Below are positions 24,906-33,440 of a DNA stretch of 64,000 nt, one piece after another. The stretch's first letter is position 1, and each line of letters opens with the position of its first letter. The DNA comes from JBBKWH01 sp037968855 (GTDB taxonomy: Bacteria > Pseudomonadota > Gammaproteobacteria > Pseudomonadales > Moraxellaceae), in assembly GCA_037968855.1 (NCBI GenBank), contig JBBKWH010000076.1, positions 5,884 through 69,883 on the forward strand. Reading direction: 5' to 3'. Below the pieces are notes generated by a model. The model was not told the origin of the DNA, ran no database searches, and worked only from the letters and a program-made list of their open reading frames with translations. The position numbers and the translations under genes were made by a program.

Positions 24906-26306
24906 ATGAAGTTAATGTGGTTTAAAAACGACCTACGTTTGGCAGATAATCCAGCGCTTTTTCATGCCTGTAGCGATGGCGATCCGGTTGTGGCGTTGTA
25001 TATGTTTACGCCCAAGCAGTGGCAGCAACATGATAAATCGGCCATTCAAGTCGATTTTATTCGGCGTCATTTGCATGTGTTGCAACAAGAACTGGCCGAA
25101 ATCAATATTCCACTGTGTGTACTAACGATAGATGATTTTGCTGCTGTGCCAGATGCGTTGATCAAATTTTGCCAACAACATGACATTGATGGCGTGTTTT
25201 ATAACCAAGAATACGAATGGAACGAACGCCAGCGCGATCAGGCCTGTAATGACGTACTGGATCAAGCCGGTATCGCGATTGGCATCTTTGAAGATCAGTG
25301 CTTGGTCGCCCCGCATCAGGTCAAAACCGGCGGTGGTGATTGGTACAAAGTGTTTACGCCGTTTCGCAAAAACTGGCAAAGCCAACTGGACGAACATCCG
25401 CCGCAGATCTATCCCATTCCAGATCCCTGCCCGATCAACCCGATCAAACATGGCGATGCTATTCCTACCAGCATTGATGGCTTTGAGTCGATTGATGAGA
25501 CACGACAAGCGCTCTGGCCTGCGGGGTCTGAGCAAGCCTACCAACATCTGACGGACTTTTTGGATCAGCATGTGCAGGACTATGGCGACAGTCGCAATCG
25601 GCCTGATCTGGATCAAACCAGTCGCTTATCGCCTTACTTGGCGATTGGTGCGATTGGCAACCGGCAATGTTATGTGGCAGCGCAGCGCTATTTGTCTGAA
25701 TCACATCAGGCGGTCAGTACGTGGATTAGCGAGTTGTGCTGGCGTGATTTTTATCGGCATGTGTTGGTGGGTTTTCCGCATGTGTCGCGTGGGCAAGCCT
25801 TTAATATTCAGATGGACAAAAAAATCAATTGGTCCTACGACCAAGCCCACTTTGAACGCTGGAAAGATGGCAAAACCGGCGTACCAATTGTCGATGCTGC
25901 GATGCGCGCACTCAAAGCCGAAGGCTGGATGCACAATCGGTTACGCATGGTCACGGCGATGTTTTTGACCAAAGACCTGCTGATTGATTGGCGCTTGGGC
26001 GAGCAATACTTTAGCCAACAATTGATTGATGGCGACTTGGCCTCCAACAATGGCGGCTGGCAATGGTCGGCCTCCACCGGAACCGATGCCGCGCCGTACT
26101 TTAGAATCATGAATCCGTTTACCCAAGGCGAAACCCACGACCCAGACGGCGTGTATATCCGTCGATGGCTACCAGAACTGGCCTCGTTGCAGGGATCACA
26201 AGTGCATGATTTAAAGCGACGACAAACTTGTACAGCCTACCCTGCACCGATGGTTGATCATAAAGCGGCACGACAACGGGCGATTGAACAGTTTAAAGCC
26301 AGTTAA
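24906..26306 (+). CDS. phrB: class I CPD deoxyribodipyrimidine photolyase
   Basis: PhrB uses blue light and FADH- to split cyclobutane pyrimidine dimers. The 466-aa product has the N-terminal alpha/beta antenna domain (MKLMWFKNDLRLADNPAL). The FAD domain carries WISELCWRDFYRHVL, GVPIVDAAMRALKAEGWMHNRLRMV and LASNNGGWQWSASTGTDAAP. These include the conserved tryptophan chain and the dimer-binding WQWS-type segment. The antenna type (MTHF or deazaflavin) cannot be assigned by eye. It is divergent from trpF and about 100 bases upstream of the catalase-like gene. Confidence 0.95.
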   Translation: MKLMWFKNDLRLADNPALFHACSDGDPVVALYMFTPKQWQQHDKSAIQVDFIRRHLHVLQQELAEINIPLCVLTIDDFAAVPDALIKFCQQHDIDGVFYNQEYEWNERQRDQACNDVLDQAGIAIGIFEDQCLVAPHQVKTGGGDWYKVFTPFRKNWQSQLDEHPPQIYPIPDPCPINPIKHGDAIPTSIDGFESIDETRQALWPAGSEQAYQHLTDFLDQHVQDYGDSRNRPDLDQTSRLSPYLAIGAIGNRQCYVAAQRYLSESHQAVSTWISELCWRDFYRHVLVGFPHVSRGQAFNIQMDKKINWSYDQAHFERWKDGKTGVPIVDAAMRALKAEGWMHNRLRMVTAMFLTKDLLIDWRLGEQYFSQQLIDGDLASNNGGWQWSASTGTDAAPYFRIMNPFTQGETHDPDGVYIRRWLPELASLQGSQVHDLKRRQTCTAYPAPMVDHKAARQRAIEQFKAS

Positions 26307-26412
26307 TACCGCCAAAAACAGCCGCGCAGACAAGGTCAGTGTCAGTGGTAAAGTATCAATGGTAAACAGATAAGAGCAATGCGTGTGGTGTTTGTAGTTT
26401 AGGTGGCTGGTT

Positions 26413-27558
26413 ATGGCAGGATCAGACCATCACTCTACTCACCGTTTGGTTGACCTTCTCATGGTACAGCTCATCACACCGGTTCGTTTTTTGCCAGACA
26501 TGGAGGTGCTAGAGCCTCATGAAGCCGAGACCACCCAAGCATTGGCCGACACCATGCAGCAGATCCTTGATATCACCTATAAGGACTACGGCCATGCGGT
26601 ACGTAGTGTGCACGCCAAAAGTCACTGTATTTTAGCAGGTGAACTCGACATTTTGAGTGGTCTGCCGGAGGTGCTGGCGCAAGGGATTTTTGCCCATGCT
26701 GGCACGCATCCGGTGATCATGCGCTACTCGACCAACCCTGGTGATTTGCTGGATGACAAGGTGTCTGCTCCGCGTGGCCTTGCCATCAAAATTTTGGATG
26801 TGGCTGGTGAACGCCTGCCGCATAGCGAAGGTGATCACACGCAAGATTTTGTCATGATTAACGGGCCTGCCTTTGCTGCACCCAACGCCGCTGCTTTTTT
26901 AAAAAATCTCAAGCTACTCGCTGCCACGACCGACAAAGCCGAAGGGCTAAAAATATTGCTATCACAAGTGCTGCAAGGGGTCGAAAAAGTTCTTGAAGCG
27001 GTTGGCACATCGAGTTCTACCGTGGTTAGCTTGGGCGGTCATCCACAGACCAGCGTGATTGGCGAGACTTTTTACACCCAAGTACCTGTCTTATATGGCC
27101 CATACATTGCCAAGCTGTGCCTTGTGCCTGTCTCTGAAGCGCTGTGTCAAAAAACCCATCAAACAGTCGACCTGCATGACAAGCCGGATGGTCTACGCGC
27201 AGATGCAGTCGATTTTTTTGCCAGCCATGACGCCATGTGGGAGCTTCGCGTCCAACTCTGCACCGACATAGACAGCATGCCGATTGAAGATGCCTCGGTG
27301 GTTTGGGATGAAGACATTAGCCCGTACGTGACTGTTGCTCGGCTACGCGTGCAAGCACAGTCGGCATGGAACGCAACGCGAGCCAAACAAGTGGACGATG
27401 GCCTCGCATTTTCGCCGTGGCATGGCATTAAATCGCATCGCCCACTCGGTTCGATCATGCGCGCCCGTCAATATTCTTACCAACTATCCGCTGCGTTTAG
27501 AGCGCGGCACAATGATGTGACGATTGCAGAGCCGCGTTGTCCGTTTCACTTAGGCTAA
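26413..27558 (+). CDS. catalase-like heme protein
   Basis: A 381-aa member of the catalase-related (y4iL-type) subgroup, shorter than true catalases (about 480 or more). A distal histidine candidate is in VRSVHAKSHCILAG (around residue 63). MRYSTNPGDLLDDKVSAPRG and the acidic DFVMINGPAF match the catalase core. The tail SIMRARQYSYQLSAAFR offers an R-x3-Y heme-ligand pattern. AGGTGG precedes the ATG. Members of this subgroup may have peroxidase, catalase or allene-oxide-type activity, so the reaction is uncertain. There is no signal peptide. Confidence 0.8.
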   Translation: MAGSDHHSTHRLVDLLMVQLITPVRFLPDMEVLEPHEAETTQALADTMQQILDITYKDYGHAVRSVHAKSHCILAGELDILSGLPEVLAQGIFAHAGTHPVIMRYSTNPGDLLDDKVSAPRGLAIKILDVAGERLPHSEGDHTQDFVMINGPAFAAPNAAAFLKNLKLLAATTDKAEGLKILLSQVLQGVEKVLEAVGTSSSTVVSLGGHPQTSVIGETFYTQVPVLYGPYIAKLCLVPVSEALCQKTHQTVDLHDKPDGLRADAVDFFASHDAMWELRVQLCTDIDSMPIEDASVVWDEDISPYVTVARLRVQAQSAWNATRAKQVDDGLAFSPWHGIKSHRPLGSIMRARQYSYQLSAAFRARHNDVTIAEPRCPFHLG

Positions 27559-27584
27559 AAAACACCCATTACGTCAGTACACGC

Positions 27585-27590
27585 TATAAT
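27585..27590 (+). promoter_or_regulatory. isolated TATAAT box upstream of the cobalamin adenosyltransferase gene
   Basis: A consensus -10 hexamer lies 140 bases before the ATG at 27730, but no convincing -35 element is found at normal spacing. Weak candidate. Confidence 0.25.
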
Positions 27591-27729
27591 TGGCCCTAAA
27601 TGCTGTAGCCATTGTGGACAAAAGCTGCCACAACTCAACAATCGTCATAGCAATGACTGATCGCCATGGCTAGGCTCCGTCCTGCAAGCTGTGTTTTCCT
27701 CTCATTACACAGGGTATCGACAGATCATT

Positions 27730-28287
27730 ATGGGACATCGGTTAAGCAAAATTTATACCCGCACCGGCGACGACGGCACAACCGGCCTTGGTGATGGGCA
27801 ACGCATTAGCAAAGATGACCTGCGCGTGGCTGCCTATGGCACAGTTGATGAAACCAATAGCGCCATTGGCCTGTTGCGCGCGCATCTAAATCAATCGCAA
27901 CCACATGCACTTGATGAGGCATTAAGTCGTATTCAGCATGAGTTATTTGATTTGGGCGGTGAGCTGTGTATTCCGGACTATCGAATCTTGCAAGCGTCTT
28001 ATATCGAACGGTTAGAGCAGCAAATTGATGAGATGAACAGCAAACTACCGATGCTAAAAAACTTTATTTTGCCAGCAGGCTCGCTGGCAACTGCGCAAGC
28101 ACATATGGCACGTACCATCTGTCGGCGCGCTGAGCGGGAGGTCACCACATTGGCCAAACGCGATGACAATGTATCAAGCTTGGCTTTGCAGTATTTGAAT
28201 CGGCTATCGGATTGGTTATTTGTCGCTGCGCGGCAGATTGCCCGTGAGAACAATGGTCAAGAAGTGCTATGGATTAAACAGTCTTAG
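27730..28287 (+). CDS. ATP:cob(I)alamin adenosyltransferase (PduO type)
   Basis: It transfers the adenosyl group of ATP to cob(I)alamin, giving coenzyme B12. The 185-aa product shows the PduO-type signature KIYTRTGDDGTTGLGDG (residues 6-22), VAAYGTVDETNSAIGLL, and the C-terminal ARTICRRAEREVTTLA and YLNRLSDWLFVAAR. The ATG at 27730 matches the family N-terminus; the frame opens 13 codons earlier at a GTG without a ribosome site. PduO and CobA are unrelated families with one reaction, so no symbol is given. It lies upstream of the glycerophosphodiesterase gene on the same strand. Confidence 0.92.
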   Translation: MGHRLSKIYTRTGDDGTTGLGDGQRISKDDLRVAAYGTVDETNSAIGLLRAHLNQSQPHALDEALSRIQHELFDLGGELCIPDYRILQASYIERLEQQIDEMNSKLPMLKNFILPAGSLATAQAHMARTICRRAEREVTTLAKRDDNVSSLALQYLNRLSDWLFVAARQIARENNGQEVLWIKQS

Positions 28288-28420
28288 GCCAAACATCGCT
28301 GCTCGTTTTTGTTGGTATTTATTCGTATTGTGTTAAGCGGTGCAAGCAAAGCATCGCGCCATATCGCCACCACTGCGGGTGCACAGATCAATCTTTATAT
28401 CGCGTTGTTAGCGTAGGTGT

Positions 28421-29161
28421 ATGTCTATGATTTTAATTGGTCATCGTGGCGCACGTGGCGAAGCCCCCGAAAACACCCTCGGCGGCTTTAGACATATGTT
28501 AAATGTGGGCATTCGTGCGGTTGAGTTTGATGTGCGCATGTTGCGCAATGGCGAATTGGTGGTCATTCATGATGACAACCTATTACGCACCGCCAATTTA
28601 GACTTGCCGTTACTGGCACTGAATGCCAGCGACTTAAGCCAAGTTGACCAGCGCAAAGGTTGGGCCAACTGGCCGCATGCCGAGCCATTGCCGTTGCTTA
28701 AAGACGTATTGGCCATGCTGAGTAATGTTGACCATATCGAAGTTGAGGTCAAAGCGGTTGAAGACTTATACCAAGCCCATCTGCTGGTAGGCCGTTTACT
28801 CAACCAAATTCGCGGTTTTCGGGATCGAGTGACGGTGACCTCATTTGATTTGAACGTCCTACGTGCACTGCAACTCAGCCGCGCACCGATCAAACGTGGC
28901 TTATTGATTGAAACTCGCTTACCCGATGATGTCTTAGGCTTAGCGCAAAGTCTGGGCTGTGAACATCTGGGGCTACAAGACAGCCTATGCACTCATAACC
29001 TCGTCGAGCAAATACAGGCCGAAGATTGCTGGTGCAGTGTATGGACAGTGAACGATGTTGATCGTGCCTTACAACTCGAATACTGGGGCATTGACGGACT
29101 GATCACAGATATTCCCAGCACCATGATCAGCAAAAACGTCGGGCAACTCAACAGTCGCTAG
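28421..29161 (+). CDS. glycerophosphodiester phosphodiesterase
   Basis: Cytosolic GDPD-family enzyme (UgpQ-like, no signal peptide) that hydrolyses glycerophosphodiesters to glycerol-3-phosphate and an alcohol. In the 246-aa TIM-barrel, GHRGARGEAPENT (residues 7-19) carries the first catalytic His and the metal Glu. AVEFDVRMLRNGELVVIHDD holds the second metal pair and His. Later motifs are IEVEVKA and the C-terminal VWTVNDVDRALQLEYWGIDGLITDIP. TAGGTG precedes the ATG. It would recycle phospholipid head groups, in line with the lipid genes nearby. Confidence 0.92.
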   Translation: MSMILIGHRGARGEAPENTLGGFRHMLNVGIRAVEFDVRMLRNGELVVIHDDNLLRTANLDLPLLALNASDLSQVDQRKGWANWPHAEPLPLLKDVLAMLSNVDHIEVEVKAVEDLYQAHLLVGRLLNQIRGFRDRVTVTSFDLNVLRALQLSRAPIKRGLLIETRLPDDVLGLAQSLGCEHLGLQDSLCTHNLVEQIQAEDCWCSVWTVNDVDRALQLEYWGIDGLITDIPSTMISKNVGQLNSR

Positions 29162-29226
29162 CCAGACCTGATTTGGCCAATCAACTCAAGTGCTCAGCGC
29201 TCGGGTGCTGTCAAAGACTACGCTGC

Positions 29227-29700
29227 TTAATATATCTGAGCCAGCAAGACCACCTGATTTCGACCATCCAATAAACGCAGCATCTGTCCGGTCAGTTGAT
29301 AGCTGCGGGTTTGATCCAACGCGTCCAATATCTTGGCCTCTTGCGCCAATGCACCCTCACACTTTAAACGGCTCATGCTGGCACGAATGGTCAGCTCACC
29401 AGCAGGCCCAAGGACATAATTTCCTGTCAGACGATTACAACCAGTCGAACCCCACAGTTGTTGATTTTTAACCGCAAACACCAGCACCGGTGCTTCGCTA
29501 AAAGACTGCATCTTGCTACGACCCAACTGATAGATCCGCCAGCGCTTTTCGAGCAACGGAGGTGTTTGTACTGTGGCAGGCTCAACGCTAGCATTACTGC
29601 GCTGTGCTGGCTGCGACTTGCTGCTACAACCGGCCAGCATCATTAGGCTGATGAGCACGATAACACCTTGCTGCAATCGATCACGTTTTTGGGCTGTCAT
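29227..29700 (-). CDS. META-domain (HslJ-like) lipoprotein
   Basis: A 157-aa lipoprotein. Its signal peptide has a lipobox ending MLAG-Cys25, followed by a Ser/Thr/Gln-rich linker. The META domain follows: WGSTGCNRLTGNYVLG, then the strand SMSRLKCEG, the usual NxFxGxxGCNxxxGxY and TxMxC pattern. HslJ-like proteins are linked to novobiocin or stress tolerance, but the mechanism is unclear. The start chosen (29700) gives a typical lipoprotein signal; in-frame ATGs further upstream (e.g. 29736) would lengthen it. It is divergent from the desaturase gene. Confidence 0.8.
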   Translation of the reverse strand: MTAQKRDRLQQGVIVLISLMMLAGCSSKSQPAQRSNASVEPATVQTPPLLEKRWRIYQLGRSKMQSFSEAPVLVFAVKNQQLWGSTGCNRLTGNYVLGPAGELTIRASMSRLKCEGALAQEAKILDALDQTRSYQLTGQMLRLLDGRNQVVLLAQIY

Positions 29701-29918
29701 GCTGCGGTCTCTGGCCTGTGTCAAACTTGTGTGCATCTTGTCTCTCATCCGCGACGCATGTCGCATTTCGATTGTCCATCTGTCGGACTAGTTTACAGGT
29801 GTATACTCGTGTTAGGATTCATCTGGGCCATTTTAAGATTAGAGATTCGTGGCTCATTTGTGCATTTAGTATCATACACGCTTCACTGCCCTCTTTTGCC
29901 CACGGAGAACGCTCGGTC

Positions 29919-31082
29919 ATGACCCAGACCCCACCCCGTCCGCCAATTAATTGGCCCGCTGCAATCCTGCTCACGATCACGCCATTGGCTGCGCTGATCT
30001 TGATCCCATGGTATGGCATCGCTCACGGTGGTTTTAGCACAGCTGCATGGATTAGCTTTGTGGTGGTTTGGGCATGGAATGGTTTGGGCATTACTGCCGG
30101 CTATCATCGTCTGTGGGCGCATCGCACCTACGAAGCCAGTTGGATTGTGCGCTTTATGCTAATGATTGGCGGCACAATGGCGATCCAAAATAGCATTTTG
30201 ACGTGGGCGTCAGGCCATCGTATCCACCATCGCCATGTTGACCATGTTGACCTAGATCCGTACTCGGCCAAGCGTGGCTTTTGGTACTCGCATATTGGTT
30301 GGATGTTGCGCAACTATCCAAGCGGCACCCCAGATTTTCGTAACTGCCCTGACCTACAAAAAGACCCAATGATTATGTTTCAGCATAATCATTATTTGGC
30401 GTTGATTTTGATCACCAATCTTGGTCTGCCTGCATTGGTCGGTTGGGCAACCGGTGATTTTTGGGGCGTGATGTTGATGGCCGGTCTACTGCGTTTGGTG
30501 GTCAGCCACCATGTGACCTTCTTTATTAATTCGTTGGCGCACATCTTTGGCAACCAGCCATATACCGACGAAAATACCGCCCGCGACAACTTCTGGCTGG
30601 CATTGGTGACTTGGGGTGAGGGCTACCACAACTTCCACCACATCTTCCAATACGACTATCGTAACGGCGTGAAATGGTGGCAGTTTGATCCAACCAAATG
30701 GTTGATCTTGGGTCTGTCCAAAGTGGGCCTGACCTCTAACCTCAAGCGGATTCCAGAGTTCACTATTCGCCAAGCCGAAGTGACCATGAAATTTAAACGT
30801 GCCGAACAGCATCTCTCGGTGTTTGGTCACGATATGCAACAGGACTTAAGTGCTTTGCGTTTACGCATGAGCCAAGAGTACGATGCCTTCACCCAAACCA
30901 TGAATGATTGGGCCGCCTTAAAAGAACGCGCTATTGAGATGAAAAAAGCCGAATTCGCGCAAAAACTGCACGAAGTCGATGCCCGCTTAAAGCAGGAATA
31001 TCATCAAATGGAACAACGCATGCACGCCCACGGCGAGCGGATCGAAAGCGTTCTGCGTGGTCTACGTCGCGCCGATTCTTAA
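29919..31082 (+). CDS. acyl-CoA/acyl-lipid delta-9 desaturase with coiled-coil tail
   Basis: A membrane di-iron desaturase inserting a cis double bond into saturated acyl chains. The 387-aa product has N-terminal membrane helices and the three histidine boxes HRLWAH (63-68), HRIHH (100-104) and HNFHH (237-241), plus SHHVTFFINSLAH near 196-208. From about 284 to the end it carries a charged helical region (AEVTMKFKRAEQH...LKERAIEMKKAEFAQKLHE) predicted to coil. The start at 29919 is set by GGAGAA upstream. The frame runs back to 29718 across the divergent lipoprotein gene without a ribosome site. Confidence 0.9.
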   Translation: MTQTPPRPPINWPAAILLTITPLAALILIPWYGIAHGGFSTAAWISFVVVWAWNGLGITAGYHRLWAHRTYEASWIVRFMLMIGGTMAIQNSILTWASGHRIHHRHVDHVDLDPYSAKRGFWYSHIGWMLRNYPSGTPDFRNCPDLQKDPMIMFQHNHYLALILITNLGLPALVGWATGDFWGVMLMAGLLRLVVSHHVTFFINSLAHIFGNQPYTDENTARDNFWLALVTWGEGYHNFHHIFQYDYRNGVKWWQFDPTKWLILGLSKVGLTSNLKRIPEFTIRQAEVTMKFKRAEQHLSVFGHDMQQDLSALRLRMSQEYDAFTQTMNDWAALKERAIEMKKAEFAQKLHEVDARLKQEYHQMEQRMHAHGERIESVLRGLRRADS

Positions 31083-31111
31083 GCGCCGCGCAACACCGAT
31101 TGATTGCCAAG

Positions 31112-31135
31112 GCCAGACATGATTGTCTGGCTTTT
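31112..31135 (+). terminator. terminator after the desaturase gene
   Basis: GCCAGACA-TGAT-TGTCTGGC, an eight-pair GC-rich stem, followed by TTTTGCATT, 30 bases after the stop codon. Confidence 0.75.
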
Positions 31136-31217
31136 GCATTCATTGGCCCCATATCCTTTTGAGCGCCACCTCCCGACGCTTATTCCGACGCCCATTTTTT
31201 GATAAAAGATACCGACT

Positions 31218-32666
31218 ATGCCGATCAACAGCCTTCACCTCGATAATCGTTACGCTCGCCTTGATCCGCGTCTGTATCACCGTCAGCCGCCGGTTGCGCT
31301 CAACAATCCTGTCTTAGTGCATCTGAATACCGAATTGGCCGACCGCTTAGGTTTTGCCGATACTGATGATATTGGGCCGAGCGACTGGTTAGCCTTGCTA
31401 TCGGGCCAGACCGTGCCAGAAGACTTTGAACCGTTGGCGATGGCCTATGCAGGGCATCAGTTTGGGCATTGGGCCGGACAGTTGGGTGATGGGCGTGGCT
31501 TATTGTTGGCTCAAGTGATTGATCAAAACGGGCAACTGACCGATCTGCATTTAAAAGGCGCAGGCTTAACACCTTACTCACGGATGGGTGATGGTCGGGC
31601 CGTCTTGCGTTCGACCATTCGTGAGTATTTGGCCGGTCATGCTTTAAATGCGCTGGGCATCAAATCATCGGATGGATTGGGCTTGGTCAGCTCAGATACA
31701 CCGATTCAACGCGAGCGATTAGAGCGTGGCGCGATGATGATTCGGGTGGCAGATAGTCACGTGCGTTTGGGGCATTTTGAGTGGATCAATCGCTTTGCAC
31801 CAGACGTGCTTAAGCCGTTTACTGATGCGATGATTGACTGGTATTACCCCGACTGCAAACAAGCCGAATCGCCCTACCTTGCCTTTGCTGCGGCAGTGGT
31901 CGAACGTACCGCCAAAATGATCGCTGACTGGCAATTGGTTGGCTTTGCGCATGGAGTGATGAACACCGATAATCTATCGATTACCGGCAGCACGCTAGAC
32001 TTTGGCCCGTATGGCTTTATGGAGCGCTTTGTACCGGATTGGATCAACAACCATTCGGATGAACAAGGCCGTTATAGCTATCAAAATCAACCGAGTATTG
32101 CCCATTGGAACCTGTGGGTATGGATGGGCCAGTTGCTGCGTCTAGACCTAAAAAAAGACGACTTACAAGCCGTTTTGGCCGAGTTTGAACCCGCATTTTT
32201 GCGCCATTACGGTGACGGTATGGCCGCCAAGTTGGGCCTACCGGCCGATCATCCGCATGTATTTGATGTGGGTATGGCGTTTTTGCAGCTATTGCAGGCC
32301 GAGCGTTTGGATTACAGCAATAGCTTCCGTTTGCTATCTGGCGATTGGCCTAGCCTGATTGACGAATGCATCAACCGTGATGCCTTTAGCGCCTTTGCTC
32401 AGCGCTATCAAATCATCATTGATGATGTCGGTGATTCTGCCGAACGCCGCACCGCGATGGATGCGGTCAATCCGGTATATGTGCTACGCAACCACATGGC
32501 ACAAACGGCGATTGAACGGGCTGACGCGGGTGATTTTGCCGAAGTGGCGCGCTTATTTGAATTGCTTAAACATCCCTTTACCATACAGCCAGACCGCCAG
32601 ACTGCTGCCGATTTAGGCCCGTTACCAGACGATCATGCGCCGGTGTCGGTGAGTTGTTCGAGTTAA
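31218..32666 (+). CDS. selO: protein adenylyltransferase SelO
   Basis: SelO (YdiU/UPF0061) is a pseudokinase that attaches AMP from ATP to Ser, Thr or Tyr of proteins and is linked to oxidative stress. The 482-aa product has MAYAGHQFGHWAGQLGDGRG (residues 75-94), LKGAGLTPYSRMGDGRAVLRS (Lys113 binds nucleotide phosphates), and GVMNTDNLSITG with the metal-binding Asp and Asn. It ends in CSS, where animal SelO has selenocysteine-Ser-Ser. The sirtuin gene starts only 10 bases after its stop, so the two are probably co-transcribed. Confidence 0.95.
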   Translation: MPINSLHLDNRYARLDPRLYHRQPPVALNNPVLVHLNTELADRLGFADTDDIGPSDWLALLSGQTVPEDFEPLAMAYAGHQFGHWAGQLGDGRGLLLAQVIDQNGQLTDLHLKGAGLTPYSRMGDGRAVLRSTIREYLAGHALNALGIKSSDGLGLVSSDTPIQRERLERGAMMIRVADSHVRLGHFEWINRFAPDVLKPFTDAMIDWYYPDCKQAESPYLAFAAAVVERTAKMIADWQLVGFAHGVMNTDNLSITGSTLDFGPYGFMERFVPDWINNHSDEQGRYSYQNQPSIAHWNLWVWMGQLLRLDLKKDDLQAVLAEFEPAFLRHYGDGMAAKLGLPADHPHVFDVGMAFLQLLQAERLDYSNSFRLLSGDWPSLIDECINRDAFSAFAQRYQIIIDDVGDSAERRTAMDAVNPVYVLRNHMAQTAIERADAGDFAEVARLFELLKHPFTIQPDRQTAADLGPLPDDHAPVSVSCSS

Positions 32667-32675
32667 ACGTACGCC

Positions 32676-33371
32676 ATGAAACCAGACATCAACCCAAAAA
32701 AAATCGTCATTCTCTCCGGTGCAGGAATCAGCGCCGAAAGCGGCCTTGCCACCTTTCGCGATGCCGATGGCTTATGGATGCAACACCGCATCGAAGATGT
32801 GGCTAGCATTGACGGCTGGGAACGCGATCCACAATTAGTGCTGGATTTTTATAATCAGCGCCGCCTTGATGCAGCCAGTGCCGAGCCTAATCCGGCCCAC
32901 TTTGCCGTGGCCGAATTAGCACAGCGCTATGAGGTGGTGGTGATTACCCAAAACGTCGATGATCTGCACGAACGTGCAGGATCAAGCCACGTATTACACG
33001 TGCATGGCGAGCTACGTTATGCCTGTAGCAGCCTTGATCGACGGATTCGCCAGCAGATTGATGCCGCACCGATTGCGCTTGGCCAGCAAGCAGCCGATGG
33101 CAGTCAGCTTCGTCCCGACATTGTTTGGTTTGGCGAAGAAGTCCAGTATTTGGACGATGCCGTCTTGCATCTCAAAACCGCCAGCAAAGTTTTGGTGGTT
33201 GGCACATCACTGACGGTATTTCCGGTGGCATCCTTGGTCAAACATGCCCGTGGTCGCGCTAAAAAAATGATTATTACGCAGCACATCGACCGAGTGCCCT
33301 ATGGGTTTCAACTCATCCGTGGCAAAGCGTCGACACTGGTTCCTGCACTGGTACAAGATTGGATGGGTTAA
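32676..33371 (+). CDS. cobB: CobB-type sirtuin lacking the zinc-binding cysteines
   Basis: NAD-dependent protein deacylase. In the 231-aa product: GAGISAESGLATFRD (15-29) binds NAD, TQNVDDLHERAG (91-102) is the signature, and His110 in HVHGEL is the general base. Tyr59 and Arg62 (FYNQRR) are the class III pair linked to desuccinylase activity. GTSLTVFPVASL and the C-terminal nucleotide loop are present. CobB usually has a four-cysteine zinc site between the histidine and VWFGE; here that stretch has only Cys117, so the zinc module appears lost. It sits 10 bases after selO and faces a macro-domain gene. Confidence 0.88.
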   Translation: MKPDINPKKIVILSGAGISAESGLATFRDADGLWMQHRIEDVASIDGWERDPQLVLDFYNQRRLDAASAEPNPAHFAVAELAQRYEVVVITQNVDDLHERAGSSHVLHVHGELRYACSSLDRRIRQQIDAAPIALGQQAADGSQLRPDIVWFGEEVQYLDDAVLHLKTASKVLVVGTSLTVFPVASLVKHARGRAKKMIITQHIDRVPYGFQLIRGKASTLVPALVQDWMG

Positions 33372-33440
33372 GATAAACCAAAGCATCTATCTAGCCATAG
33401 AATGTATAGCCATGAGACAGTCATCCTAGCCACACACCCC

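Noticed and set aside
25122..25616. 164-codon minus-strand frame inside the photolyase gene
   Set aside because: Antisense to a clearly conserved enzyme; no supporting features.
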